From contig NZ_QPKV01000012.1 of assembly GCF_003339865.1 (NCBI RefSeq), forward strand, positions 85,281-149,280: a DNA stretch of 64,000 nucleotides, written 5' to 3'. This document shows, one piece after another, positions 54,801 to 63,992 of the stretch. Numbering within the stretch: position 1 is the stretch's first letter; every line of letters begins with the position of its first letter. This DNA comes from Pedobacter chinensis (GTDB lineage: Bacteria; Bacteroidota; Bacteroidia; Sphingobacteriales; Sphingobacteriaceae). A program made the position numbers and the translations under genes. The notes below the pieces were generated by a model, which worked only from the letters and a program-made list of their open reading frames with translations, was not told the origin of the DNA and did not search any database.

Positions 54801-54889
54801 TCCACGATTGTTCCGCTAAGTTTACGGGTCTGTGCCTGGACAGTTAACACCGCCAACAGTAACATGCAGGTGAGATAAAGTCTGTTCAT
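51863..54889 (-). CDS. SusC/RagA-family TonB-dependent transporter
   Basis: 1008 aa. Signal peptide, a carboxypeptidase-regulatory-like domain (about 20-95, RKLSGTIVESGTNTSIPGAS), a plug with DEVVVVGFGTIKRRDLTGAV and LYVIDGVQN, and a 22-strand barrel ending with FVFGFNLDL. No TonB-interacting STN extension, and no sigma/anti-sigma genes nearby, so it is probably regulated otherwise. It imports the ligand held by SusD. Confidence 0.95.
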   Translation of the reverse strand: MNRLYLTCMLLLAVLTVQAQTRKLSGTIVESGTNTSIPGASISVQGTNLTTVTDANGKFTIEVSNERPITLVIRYVGYADQSIIVQPNEQNISVKLTAQSNVLDEVVVVGFGTIKRRDLTGAVASVKAADIVRAPTHNAIEAIQGRAAGVDITRSSGNAGAGINIQIRGTRSISNNPSPLYVIDGVQNGGSINNINPNDIETIDVLQDASSTAIYGSQGANGVVIITTKKGSSGKARVSYNGYYGINGETAFPNPRQGEDYLTLRRESFRNDAGVITQTDAQIFNGAGELAAIQAGAFVNWVDLAIRNGRQQSHTVSVRGGSETTKALFSLGYFNEEGALKNNDYNRYNFRYNIDHKVNDWFKAGITGQLAYSKTNTRRDPLSTALTAIPLGTPYAEDGSINIFPMLGFAAGNTTLSPLTDERPGAAIDETLATEVNATGYAELTPIKGLTYRMNFGTVLSNSRRGIFNDQFSTAQNNVRYASASITNNNGRYYNWDNVITYTKTVAKHNVTATVLSSYIHSDADVNTSTGIRQVLASQGFNNLFGTEASSRVTTSGFTRYDLLAFAGRLNYSYAGKYLLQATQRWDGASVLAPGRKWDDFASASVGWLISEEEFMKSIKQINNLKLRVSYGSAGNSGSVSPYGSQSLISTVPMGFGEVPAPAYGFSGVVANPDLGWERSTTLNTGLDFGLFNNRVSGNIEVYRTKTTDIILSRSLPLSTGQTTITQNIGATLNTGINASLTTINFQTKDFTWSTTATFSRNREKITALIDGRDIIASSNPEENSLFIGSQVKVFYTYRKLGIWQLDENPGLVSQAGQAFRFGDIKLQDVNGDNIIDAANDRQIIGNVQPKWFGGLQNNFRYKNFDLSIFLIARYGQTVKAEFVGRYNPGGVANGPDNFDYWTFNNPSNDFPRPRQGNGIANVYPNQYQSLLYIDGSFFKVKNIQLGYTLPKSITDKLKIGSLRAYATGSNIYTYSKNKLLRDYDPERGGAESSPLSRQFVFGFNLDL

Positions 54890-55209
54890 AATTTATATTT
54901 GGTTTTAAATTAGTACCGTCAAAAAAACAATAAACGTTAATCAAACGGTTATCAAATATAAATATAATATTTATTAGTACACGAATTATAAAGACTTTAG
55001 ATATTCCTATATAGAATACAACAAAAGCTATTTACCTGACAGGCTTAGACTTAAACAATAGCAGATAATTAAAGAATTATACGATAAGCATCATTTAAGG
55101 GCATTTTTTTGGTTAGTAGAAACTTCGGTGTTCATCATTGAATTATCATCAATAAGTTACATTTATTTTTCCTTAATCAATAGATTTAACGTTTTCTTAC
55201 CTTTAAGGC
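54890..55209. other. Divergent intergenic region susC/MOSC
   Basis: 320 bp of AT-rich DNA between divergent genes. It must hold both promoters, but no element is clear enough to place. Confidence 0.45.
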
Positions 55210-56022
55210 ATGAATAAACTTTACCTTTCTGGATTATACATTTATCCCATTAAATCTTTAGGAGGAATTAGTTTAGCAACCTCACATATTGAAGAAAGAG
55301 GATTGCAACATGATCGAAGATGGATGCTTACTGATGAAGAAGGGATGTTCATTACTCAAAGAAAGCATCACGAACTGGCCTTATTACAAGTGAGCATCGA
55401 GAATGATGAGCTGATCGTTTTTCATAAAGCAGACCCTCATAAAAAAATATCTTTTCCTTTAGAGCAAACTATTGGCGAAGGCATTTCAGTAAAAATCTGG
55501 GATGATCTTTCTGAAGGTTTAGAAGTAAGCGAAAGTGTAAGTAAGTGGTTTTCTGATTTTATGCAAATGAAAGTCAGATTGGTAAAAATGCCTGCGAAAG
55601 AAAAAAGAAAGGTCGATCCAAGATATGCGCCAAATGATGAGATTGTGAGCTTTGCCGATGGTTACCCTTGCTTAATTATTGGAGAGGCCTCATTAAACCA
55701 CCTGAATCAAAAGCTTTCTGTCTCTGTTCCAATGGATAGATTCCGTCCTAATCTTGTTTTTTCTGGTGGCGAAGCTCATGTGGAAGATCGTTTTAATACT
55801 TTTTGTTTGAATGATATTCTATTTTCTGCAGTAAAACCATGTGCAAGATGCGTGCTCATCACCATCGATCAACAAACAGGCATTAAAGGACAGGAACCTT
55901 TAAAAACCCTTGCTAATTATCGCCGCGTAAATAACAAAATTATGTTCGGACAGAATTTAATTCATCAGGGCAAAGGAATGATCAGTGTTGGGGATGAGCT
56001 TAATGTACTGGATTGGAAATAG
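55210..56022 (+). CDS. MOSC-domain protein (YcbX/mARC-like)
   Basis: 270 aa. N-terminal MOSC beta-barrel (YIYPIKSLGGI, RGLQHDRRWML) and MOSC domain with VPMDRFRPNLVFSGG and the Cys in KPCARCVLITID that would hold the molybdenum cofactor. Such proteins reduce N-hydroxylated compounds or transfer sulfur to the cofactor. No ferredoxin domain is fused. Confidence 0.9.
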   Translation: MNKLYLSGLYIYPIKSLGGISLATSHIEERGLQHDRRWMLTDEEGMFITQRKHHELALLQVSIENDELIVFHKADPHKKISFPLEQTIGEGISVKIWDDLSEGLEVSESVSKWFSDFMQMKVRLVKMPAKEKRKVDPRYAPNDEIVSFADGYPCLIIGEASLNHLNQKLSVSVPMDRFRPNLVFSGGEAHVEDRFNTFCLNDILFSAVKPCARCVLITIDQQTGIKGQEPLKTLANYRRVNNKIMFGQNLIHQGKGMISVGDELNVLDWK

Positions 56023-56068
56023 AAGAATTAACACTTTACATTTGACTAAATAAATCCGGTTTAAATTA

Positions 56069-57778
56069 TTATTTATTGCCAGGCTTAGGAAAAACCTGAT
56101 TGGCCATCGCCCATTGTTTCCACAAAGTTTCCAGCTCTTTAACTTTGTCTGGATTTGAGGCCGCCAAATCGTTGGTTTCAGCATTATCCATTGCCAAATT
56201 ATAAAGATGCCAGGTGGGGTCATTACTTAAAGAAACCAATTTCCAATTTCCCGAACGGGCATACCTGGCTCCAAAATGTTCATTAAACAAAGTTGAATGC
56301 CCTGAATTCTCCTTACCATTAAATGAAGGAGTTAAACTTACTCCAGGCGTAGGTTTAATCTTTTTACCATTATAATGAATTGGATAGGTTGTTTTTGCTA
56401 ATTCAACAAAAGTTTTCATAAAATCCATCACATGACCAATCTGGTTGCTATATTTACCTCGCTGTTTTATTCCTTTTGGCCAATATGCAATCATTGGTGT
56501 ATGAATGCCTCCTTCAAAAGATTCTGCTTTTGCATATTGATAAGGGGTATTTGAAACATTGGCCCAAATTCTTCCTATTGAGCTATATGTGGTTTGAGCA
56601 CCAGGAAGGACTTGTTTCTTCGTTGCATATATTATTGGCGTTCCTGCTCTTGTTTCGCTTGGCCGGTCAAAGCCTGGGCCGTAAGCCGCGGCATTCTCCG
56701 GACTTGCACCATTATCTGATAAGAATATAATAAGCGTATTATCGAGCTTACCCGTTTTTTTAAGCGCACCGATAATTCTTCCAATACCCTGATCCATTCT
56801 GTCGATCATTGCTGCATGCACAGCCATGGCTTCTGCATCCCAAATTTTATCGGGATTATCATTCCATGAAACACGATCAGTAACTGGTTTCGATAATTTT
56901 GTAATGTTTGAATCGATAAGGCCAAGTTTGATCATTTTTCGGTAACGGGCTTCACGAATAACATCCCAACCCAATTTATAGGTATCCTTATATTTTGCTA
57001 TATCTTCAGGTTTTGCCTGAAGTGGCCAATGTGGCGCATTTTGAGCAACATACAGAAAGAAAGGTTTTTCAGTCTTCGCCCATGAATTAATATAGGCCAC
57101 TGCTGTATCACTAATTGCATCTGTATGATAATAATCTTTTGGAACCGATTTAACTGGTGTTTTGCCACTTACTAAGCTAAACGGATCGAAAAAGTCAACA
57201 ACTCCCCAAATCGTTCCAAAAAATTTATCAAACCCACGACTTGTTGGATATTGTTCAAGAGGCGAAAAATCACCAAAATCTTTTTGATGGTTTAACCAAT
57301 CCAGTTGATCTTTTGGATTTTTCTGTACCAAAGTGTTTGATACATGCCATTTACCCGACATGGCAGTATGATAGCCTGCAGCTTTTAATACTTCGGCAAT
57401 AGTTACTGTATTCTCAGCAAGATGGCCTAAATATCCTAGCTCATTTTCGGCATCAGTCATTTTACCAATCCCGGCTTGTTGGTTATATAGTCCGGTCAAT
57501 AACGATGCCCGGGTAGGGCAACATCTTGAAGTATTATAAAACTGCCTGTATCGTATACCATTATTGGCTAAATAATCAATGTTTGGTGTATTAATTTCTC
57601 CTCCATAACAACCAGCATCAGAAAAACCCATGTCATCTGCAAGAATAACTACAATATTAGGTCGCTCAGGTTTTGATTTTTGGATAGTAAAAGAAGCATC
57701 TCTTTTAAAACTGCTTAAACCAAGCATCAGCAAGACAATTATTCCAACTGATGAATAAAAAATTGTTCTGGAATTCAT
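56069..57778 (-). CDS. Type I arylsulfatase
   Basis: 569 aa from ATG 57778 (the frame could start at a GTG three codons earlier). N-terminal signal/anchor, then NIVVILADDMGFSDAGCYGG (metal-binding Asp pair) and the formylglycine site CCPTRASLLTG (CxPxR type), and MSGKWHVS, as in family S1 sulfatases. It removes sulfate esters, which fits a SusCD locus for a sulfated glycan or other sulfated compound. A maturase gene is not in the window. Confidence 0.93.
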   Translation of the reverse strand: MNSRTIFYSSVGIIVLLMLGLSSFKRDASFTIQKSKPERPNIVVILADDMGFSDAGCYGGEINTPNIDYLANNGIRYRQFYNTSRCCPTRASLLTGLYNQQAGIGKMTDAENELGYLGHLAENTVTIAEVLKAAGYHTAMSGKWHVSNTLVQKNPKDQLDWLNHQKDFGDFSPLEQYPTSRGFDKFFGTIWGVVDFFDPFSLVSGKTPVKSVPKDYYHTDAISDTAVAYINSWAKTEKPFFLYVAQNAPHWPLQAKPEDIAKYKDTYKLGWDVIREARYRKMIKLGLIDSNITKLSKPVTDRVSWNDNPDKIWDAEAMAVHAAMIDRMDQGIGRIIGALKKTGKLDNTLIIFLSDNGASPENAAAYGPGFDRPSETRAGTPIIYATKKQVLPGAQTTYSSIGRIWANVSNTPYQYAKAESFEGGIHTPMIAYWPKGIKQRGKYSNQIGHVMDFMKTFVELAKTTYPIHYNGKKIKPTPGVSLTPSFNGKENSGHSTLFNEHFGARYARSGNWKLVSLSNDPTWHLYNLAMDNAETNDLAASNPDKVKELETLWKQWAMANQVFPKPGNK

Positions 57779-57998
57779 ATTAACCACATAAAATGTATTC
57801 TATTTTTTAATGAAACTACTAAAACGTTTTAATAAATTGAAATATCAGATGATAAAACTCTGGTTACACAATGGGTAAGTATGAGCGATCAAAAGCATAA
57901 TTTGGGATTTAAGTTGCATGGGTGCAAATATTTTTCAGGTTTTTCTCATCCTTCTCACACAATGTCATTAAGTTAAGTGCAATTTTTTGCCATTCTAA

Positions 57999-58488
57999 GG
58001 GATCATTCATTTGACTTCGTGGTCATATAAATGAGGTTGAGATTCTTCAGGTGTTTCCCGCTGATGCCGCTGATCACGCAGATAAAAATAAAATCCACGT
58101 GATTTTCTTAGATCTGCGGGACATTATTTCTTTAAGAATTTAAGTTAAAATCATGATTAACGGTAATCACAAAACACGTCAATGGCAAGGATCATTCATT
58201 TTGGCCTCGCAGCTACTTCGTGGTCATGAAATCAATAAATGATATTGAGATTCTTCAGGCATTTCCCGCTGATCACGCAGATAAAAATAAATTCGCGTGA
58301 TTTTCTTCGATCTGCGGGATATTATTTCTTTAAAATCTTGGTTAACAATATATTGTACGAACACATCAATGTAGGGATCATTCATTTTGCTTCGCAGCTA
58401 CTTCTTGGTCATGAAAATCAATATAAATGAGGTTGAGATTCTTCAGGTATTTCCCGCTGATGCCGCTGATCACGCAGATAAAAATAAA
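57999..58488 (+). repeat. Three tandem ~187-bp repeats
   Basis: Units start at 57999, 58189 and 58375 (spacing 190 and 186 bp), each beginning GGATCATTCATT and containing CCCGCTGAT and CACGCAGATAAAAATAAA. Units 1 and 2 have inverted CGCAGAT/ATCTGCG arms able to form a hairpin. Unit 2 lacks a 9-bp GATGCCGCT; unit 3 decays after 58488. Together they fill most of the 840-bp gene-free gap from 57779 to 58621. Confidence 0.75.
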
Positions 58489-58621
58489 GTCTGCATAAAT
58501 CAGCTTGGTGCGCAGGAAATTGATTTCCTTATATCGATTAGGTTAAATGACCGGTCTTTATGATTAAAATTTGTGGTAATTAGCTATTATCAAAAATGCT
58601 TATATTGCAGCAGTAATCGTA

Positions 58622-59806
58622 ATGGCTATCTTAAAAAATTTCAATCTCCAAAAAATTTTTAATTTTCTACTCAAAAAGAACTGTGTAATTGTTATTTATA
58701 TCGCATTGGCAATTATTGCGGGATTAAAACAATACCAGCATCATTCCTATAATAATTACCTGATTTTCAAGTATGTTTACTGGCATACTGTAGATCTTGA
58801 AAATCTTTATGATAATTATCATGAGTATGCAGACAGCAACCATTATGGCCCAGTGTTTTCGGCAATCATTGCCCCCTTTGCTTTGCTACCTGATGGCTTA
58901 GGCATGATTTTATGGAATATTACAAATGTTTCTGTTTTACTCTGGGGAATTTATAGCCTACCTATATCTAAAACCAAGCGAACCATAATTGCCTGGATTT
59001 GTGCACATGAGGCATTAACGGCTTTGTTTAGTTTTCAATTCAATATTGGCTTAACTGGCCTGATCATACTCAGCTTTTCTTATCTGATCAGGAAAAAAGA
59101 AGTTCAATCTGCTTTTTTCATTGCCATTGGAACCCTGATCAAATTGTACGGCATTGTGGGACTGGCTTTTTTCTTTTTTGGTAAAAATAAAATTAAGTTT
59201 ATTATCGCTGGTTTGGTAGCCATCTGCTTGTTGTTTGCTCTACCGATGATTTTTTCATCTCCGGAATTCATCATTCAGTCTTATTCTGATTGGTATCATT
59301 CTTTGGTTCATAAAAACTCTACCAATGCTTCGTTAACCTCTTTTCAGGATATTTCGGTTATGGGAATGGCCAGAAGAATGACTGGTGATGTAAATATTTC
59401 AAATACACCATTTTTACTTGGCGGCATTATTCTTTTTGGGTTGCCATATTTGCGAATTAAACAATACAAACATCTGGGCTTTCGATTGATGTTATTGGCC
59501 TCCACTTTAATATTTACAGTCATTTTTAGCAGTGGTTCTGAATCACCAACCTATATTATTGCTTTTGCAGGTGTGGCCATTTGGTTTATGGTTCAACAAA
59601 ATCCGAAAAGTAAATGGGTAATCGCTCTATTTATTTTTGCGTTTATCTTAACGAGTTTATCCCCGACAGATATTTTTCCGAAATCTGTAAAAGAATTTAT
59701 TCGTCTATATTCACTCAAAGCCCTACCTTGCGTTGTTATTTGGTTAACCATTATTTATCAGATGATGAAAGAAGATTTTGAATCTTATTTGATTGCCGAC
59801 AAATGA
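58622..59806 (+). CDS. GT87-type membrane glycosyltransferase (DUF2029)
   Basis: 394 aa, about nine or ten membrane helices, with an early soluble loop (YHEYADSNHYGPVFSAII) that resembles the catalytic loop of polyprenyl-phosphate-sugar-dependent enzymes. It ends in an overlap (ATGA) with the next gene, a GT2 enzyme that could make its lipid-linked donor. Confidence 0.8.
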   Translation: MAILKNFNLQKIFNFLLKKNCVIVIYIALAIIAGLKQYQHHSYNNYLIFKYVYWHTVDLENLYDNYHEYADSNHYGPVFSAIIAPFALLPDGLGMILWNITNVSVLLWGIYSLPISKTKRTIIAWICAHEALTALFSFQFNIGLTGLIILSFSYLIRKKEVQSAFFIAIGTLIKLYGIVGLAFFFFGKNKIKFIIAGLVAICLLFALPMIFSSPEFIIQSYSDWYHSLVHKNSTNASLTSFQDISVMGMARRMTGDVNISNTPFLLGGIILFGLPYLRIKQYKHLGFRLMLLASTLIFTVIFSSGSESPTYIIAFAGVAIWFMVQQNPKSKWVIALFIFAFILTSLSPTDIFPKSVKEFIRLYSLKALPCVVIWLTIIYQMMKEDFESYLIADK

Positions 59807-60735
59807 AGAAATTAGTTTCCATCGTGATACCAGCTTACAATGAGGCTGATAATATTTTCGTTATTTCTGAAAGTATTAAAAAGGTTTTCTCTACAATCGA
59901 TTACAACTATGAGATCATCCTTGTGGATGATGGAAGCGCAGATCATACCCTTGAGAAGATCAAAGAATATTCTTCTATTTCTGAAAATATCTTTTTCCTT
60001 GAGTTTTCGAAAAACTTTGGTCATCAACTGGCTGTAAAAGCAGGTATGGATCATGCCTATGGCGATTGTGTCATCTCCATGGATTGTGATATGCAGCATC
60101 CGCCAGAACTAATTCCCGAAATGCTAAAAAAATGGGAAGAAGGTTTTGAAGTGGTTTATACCATCAGAGAAGAAGACAGAAACTTATCAAAAGGCAAACG
60201 AAGCTCATCCAATTTATTTTACAAGATATTGAATTGGTTATCTGATATAGATCTTGAACCTGGAGCAGCAGATTTTCGTTTATTGGATCAGAAAGTAGTA
60301 AATGTATTCAGAAACTTTCAGGAGAACGAGCCATTTCTGCGTGGTTTGGTAAAGTGGTTGGGTTTTAAGCAATTTGCCATTAAATACAATCCTGCTGCAC
60401 GTTTCTCCGGAAAAAGCAAATATACCCTTAAGAAGATGTTTAGGTTGGCACTTCATGGCGTTACCTCATTTAGTATTAAGCCGCTTTATTCAGCTGTCTA
60501 TTTAGGCTTTATTTTATCGCTGGCCTCTGTTTTATATATTCCGTATGTTATTTATGCCTTTGTAAATAACGTTGAGGTTTCTGGTTGGGCATCTATGATT
60601 ATGACCATTGTGTTCTTTGGCGGATTACAACTGATCATTTTAGGCATTATCGGCATTTACGTTGGGAAAATGTTTATGCAAACTAAAAACCGCCCCAATT
60701 ATATTATTCGTTCAACCAATATTCCTGTTAAATAA
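59803..60735 (+). CDS. GT2 family glycosyltransferase (polyprenyl-phosphate sugar synthase-like)
   Basis: 310 aa. GT-A domain with SIVIPAYNEADNI, ILVDDGSADHT, SMDCDMQHPPELIP (metal-binding DxD-like) and RFSGKSKYTLKKM, then two C-terminal membrane helices: the GtrB/DPM1 layout. It moves a sugar from a nucleotide to undecaprenyl phosphate. Confidence 0.9.
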   Translation: MKKLVSIVIPAYNEADNIFVISESIKKVFSTIDYNYEIILVDDGSADHTLEKIKEYSSISENIFFLEFSKNFGHQLAVKAGMDHAYGDCVISMDCDMQHPPELIPEMLKKWEEGFEVVYTIREEDRNLSKGKRSSSNLFYKILNWLSDIDLEPGAADFRLLDQKVVNVFRNFQENEPFLRGLVKWLGFKQFAIKYNPAARFSGKSKYTLKKMFRLALHGVTSFSIKPLYSAVYLGFILSLASVLYIPYVIYAFVNNVEVSGWASMIMTIVFFGGLQLIILGIIGIYVGKMFMQTKNRPNYIIRSTNIPVK

Positions 60736-61514
60736 TGGTGCTTTTAAGTTTTGACATTGAAGAATTTGATATGCCATTTGAATACGGAAAAGATATTTCC
60801 TTTACCGATCAAATTGCCATTTCCCGTACAGGTACCATAGCTATTTTAGATCTTTTAGATAAACATCAGGTTATAGCGACTTTTTTCTGTACGGTTACTT
60901 TTGCCGAGAACATTCCTGATTTAATTGAAAGGATTACCAGAAGTGGACATGAACTCGCATCTCATGGTTACTATCATTCAGATTTCAAACCAGAACATTT
61001 GCTTCAATCTAAATTGAAATTAGAAGAACTTTCGGGCAAGGAAATCACAGGATACCGAATGGCCAGAATGATGCCTGTAGATGAGCAGGAAATTGAAAAA
61101 GCAGGATATACGTATAATACCTCCATTAATCCCACTTATCTTCCCGGGCGCTATAATAACTTTAACATCTCCCGAACTTACTTTACTAAAGATAACGTAT
61201 TACAAATTCCGGCATCAGTAAGCCCGATGATTAGATTTCCACTTTTTTGGCTCTCTTTTCATAACCTGCCATTGGGTATTTATAAATCATTGGCCAGCTG
61301 GACTTACAAAAAAGATAAATACCTTAATATTTATTTTCATCCCTGGGAATTCACTTATTTAGATGATTTCGAACGGTTTGGATTTCCTGGTTATGTGCGC
61401 AAAAACACGGGCAATAAAATGATTCAAAGGATGAATAATCTAATTGAATGGATGAAATCTAAAAATTATCCTTTCGGAACCTTTCAGGAATTTATTAAAG
61501 CAATTAAAAAATAA
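60735..61514 (+). CDS. Polysaccharide deacetylase family protein
   Basis: 259 aa. NodB-type barrel: SFDIEEFDMP (catalytic and metal Asp region), HELASHGYYHSDF (metal His pair) and FHPWEF near the end. Start codon overlaps the GT2 stop by 1 bp (TAATG). It probably trims acetyl groups from the glycan assembled by the two upstream enzymes. Confidence 0.9.
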   Translation: MVLLSFDIEEFDMPFEYGKDISFTDQIAISRTGTIAILDLLDKHQVIATFFCTVTFAENIPDLIERITRSGHELASHGYYHSDFKPEHLLQSKLKLEELSGKEITGYRMARMMPVDEQEIEKAGYTYNTSINPTYLPGRYNNFNISRTYFTKDNVLQIPASVSPMIRFPLFWLSFHNLPLGIYKSLASWTYKKDKYLNIYFHPWEFTYLDDFERFGFPGYVRKNTGNKMIQRMNNLIEWMKSKNYPFGTFQEFIKAIKK

Positions 61515-61559
61515 AGCAATTTCAATTAGCAACTGCTAACTGCCAATTGAAACCGAAAA

Positions 61560-63326
61560 CTATTTATATGTTTCTGCAAGCTTAAGTGCTTGGTATGCAT
61601 TTACAATTCCACCACTAACACAAAGTTCATTGAAAGATACGCGAATGTTTTCGCCCTTTTCATTCTTGTATTTTACTTTATGCGTTACTTTTGAAACAGA
61701 TTTTATAATAATTTCTCTGACTTGTTTTGGAGTTAAATGAGGATAATAACTTAATATTAGTGCAGCTAAACCAGAAACCACCGGCGATGCCATACTTGTT
61801 CCCTCGGCTTCCTCATATTTACCATCTGGAACGGTTGAATTGATTAAAAAACCTGGTGCAAAAACATCCACATTATATTTTCCGTAATTAGAAAAACCAG
61901 CCTTTAAATTATCATCATCTTTATAAGAACTCGCTCCTACTTCAATCCAGTTACTGGCATGTGGAAGTTTAAATTTTGCTGAATCTAACGGAATAGGTTT
62001 AGCAAAAGTAGATCTGTCCATAGTTGGTCTCATACCCGTCCCATTGTTTGGAGCATTTGGTTTTGGTGGTATAAAATCTGGCCTTGTTGGTTTTTTATGA
62101 GCTTCCTTGTAATCTTCTGCCTCTTTACTATCAAAATATTTGTTAGGATAATTTTCTTCGATATCGTTATTCTGGTTGTCATTTCCAGCAGCATGAACCA
62201 GAAGCACACCTTTTTCTTCTGCATATTTTACTGCTTCATCTACAACTTTTTTATCCCATTTATAGCCTTTACCAAAACTCATATTAATAACCTTGGCTCC
62301 ATTATCAACTGCATAACGGATACCATTAGCCACGTCTTTATCACGTTCATCGCCTGTTGGTACCACTCTGATAGCCATGATACTTACATTATTGGCTACG
62401 CCCATTATGCCAAGAGCGTTTGTTCTGTCAGCGCCAATAATTCCCGAAACATGTGTACCGTGAAATGCGTCAGGGCCTTTCACATCATTATTTCCATAGT
62501 TGCGCTCATTTGAATTTGAATAATCATCACCAACCAATTCGGCACGCATATCATACTTAGGATTCAAATTATATTTAAGCATGGCATCATATTGCTTATA
62601 ACCATCCTTTATACTCTTATAGAATTTCTCAAAACCACCTTCTTCTTTTGAACCTTTTCTGATAATTGTTTTAATTTGCTCTTCTACTTCATCATCTGCT
62701 TTATATCTTTCGATATCCTCATAAGATGGAACCTGCTTATTAGCAGTTCTAGCTACAGAATCCAATACTTTATTTATTGCGAGCAAAACAGAAAAAGTAT
62801 TACTGGCATCTTCATATTTTTTTCCAAAATCGCCAACCATTTTTTTATAAAGCCTGAATTCCTCTTTCTGAGCACTATCCAATGGAGTAAGGTTTGTGGT
62901 CGACTGATATTTTGGGGTATAAATTCTTAACAGCCTAACCAATTCAAGATTATCAAATTCAAGATTTCCTTTTTTTGAACCTATAAAATTCCATCCGTGA
63001 ATATCATCAACATATCCATTTCCATCATCATCTATGCCATTGCCCGGAATTTCTTTTTTATTAGTCCATAACACTGATTTCAAATCAGGATGATTAGTAT
63101 CTACTCCTCCATCAATTACGGCTACTATTACATTTTGCTTAGGCTTTTTATCTTTTAGTAACTCACGATAAGCTTTTTCAGTGCTAATACCAAAATAACC
63201 ATTTTCAATTAAATCGAGGTTATACCAGTTTGCTGGAAGTTGTACATTTTTATTTTGCCCAAAAACCGTTATGTTAATTAAGCATAACAGGGTAAGGAGA
63301 ATTAATTTGATCTGATTCTTATTCAT
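61560..63326 (-). CDS. Exported subtilisin-like (S8) serine peptidase
   Basis: 588 aa from ATG 63326 (the open frame reaches 63440, but the signal peptide MNKNQIKLILLTLLCLINI starts here, cleaved near VFGQ). Catalytic triad regions: Asp in VAVIDGGVDTNHPD, His in FHGTHVSGIIG, Ser in GTSMASPVVSGLAAL. A ~150-residue insertion separates the Asp and His blocks, typical of Bacteroidota members. No C-terminal sorting domain is visible. Confidence 0.93.
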   Translation of the reverse strand: MNKNQIKLILLTLLCLINITVFGQNKNVQLPANWYNLDLIENGYFGISTEKAYRELLKDKKPKQNVIVAVIDGGVDTNHPDLKSVLWTNKKEIPGNGIDDDGNGYVDDIHGWNFIGSKKGNLEFDNLELVRLLRIYTPKYQSTTNLTPLDSAQKEEFRLYKKMVGDFGKKYEDASNTFSVLLAINKVLDSVARTANKQVPSYEDIERYKADDEVEEQIKTIIRKGSKEEGGFEKFYKSIKDGYKQYDAMLKYNLNPKYDMRAELVGDDYSNSNERNYGNNDVKGPDAFHGTHVSGIIGADRTNALGIMGVANNVSIMAIRVVPTGDERDKDVANGIRYAVDNGAKVINMSFGKGYKWDKKVVDEAVKYAEEKGVLLVHAAGNDNQNNDIEENYPNKYFDSKEAEDYKEAHKKPTRPDFIPPKPNAPNNGTGMRPTMDRSTFAKPIPLDSAKFKLPHASNWIEVGASSYKDDDNLKAGFSNYGKYNVDVFAPGFLINSTVPDGKYEEAEGTSMASPVVSGLAALILSYYPHLTPKQVREIIIKSVSKVTHKVKYKNEKGENIRVSFNELCVSGGIVNAYQALKLAETYK

Positions 63327-63542
63327 AATGATATGTACGTAATACTGCAATAATACGGTTTTATTGTGTTGAGCTTGAAAGATTTTACATTTTTTAACAA
63401 GAAGATATTTTAGAAGTGATCTCTGCATTTTTGATGGCAAATGACATGATCTTAGAGATAGAGAACAAAAGATTCTTTATTACTTCTATCAGTAATAAGG
63501 TAGCAAAGTTTCCTTTATACAGGAAAACCCCTATAAAACAAG

Positions 63543-63573
63543 AAAACCCTGTAACAAATTGTTACAAGGTTTC
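63543..63573 (-). terminator. Terminator after the second 5S rRNA
   Basis: CC(c)TGTAACA pairs with TGTTACA(a)GG (one mismatch, 3-nt loop), followed on the minus strand by TTTTC. It closes the transcript leaving the 5S gene at 63583. Confidence 0.75.
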
Positions 63574-63582
63574 TTTTAAGAT

Positions 63583-63693
<111 letters not shown>

Positions 63694-63840
63694 TATTTTA
63701 TTGAGGTAGAAAGGTTGAAGGTACGAAGGTGGAGGGCAAACCCTGAACCTTAAGCCTTTTCGCCTTGAACCTTAAATGTATACTGGTTTCAATATTTCAA
63801 ACTATATGACCTTAAACATAAGGTCCTCTATTTAACGAAG

Positions 63841-63872
63841 AAAACCCTTTGACCGAAAAGTCAAAGGGTTTC
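63841..63872 (-). terminator. Terminator after the first 5S rRNA
   Basis: An 11-bp perfect stem AACCCTTTGAC / GTCAAAGGGTT with a 6-nt loop, then TTTTC on the minus strand. Confidence 0.8.
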
Positions 63873-63881
63873 TTTTAAGAT

Positions 63882-63992
<111 letters not shown>

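Noticed and set aside
57999..58488. CRISPR array
   Set aside because: Units are ~187 bp and similar along most of their length, with no short repeat/unique spacer pattern and no cas genes.
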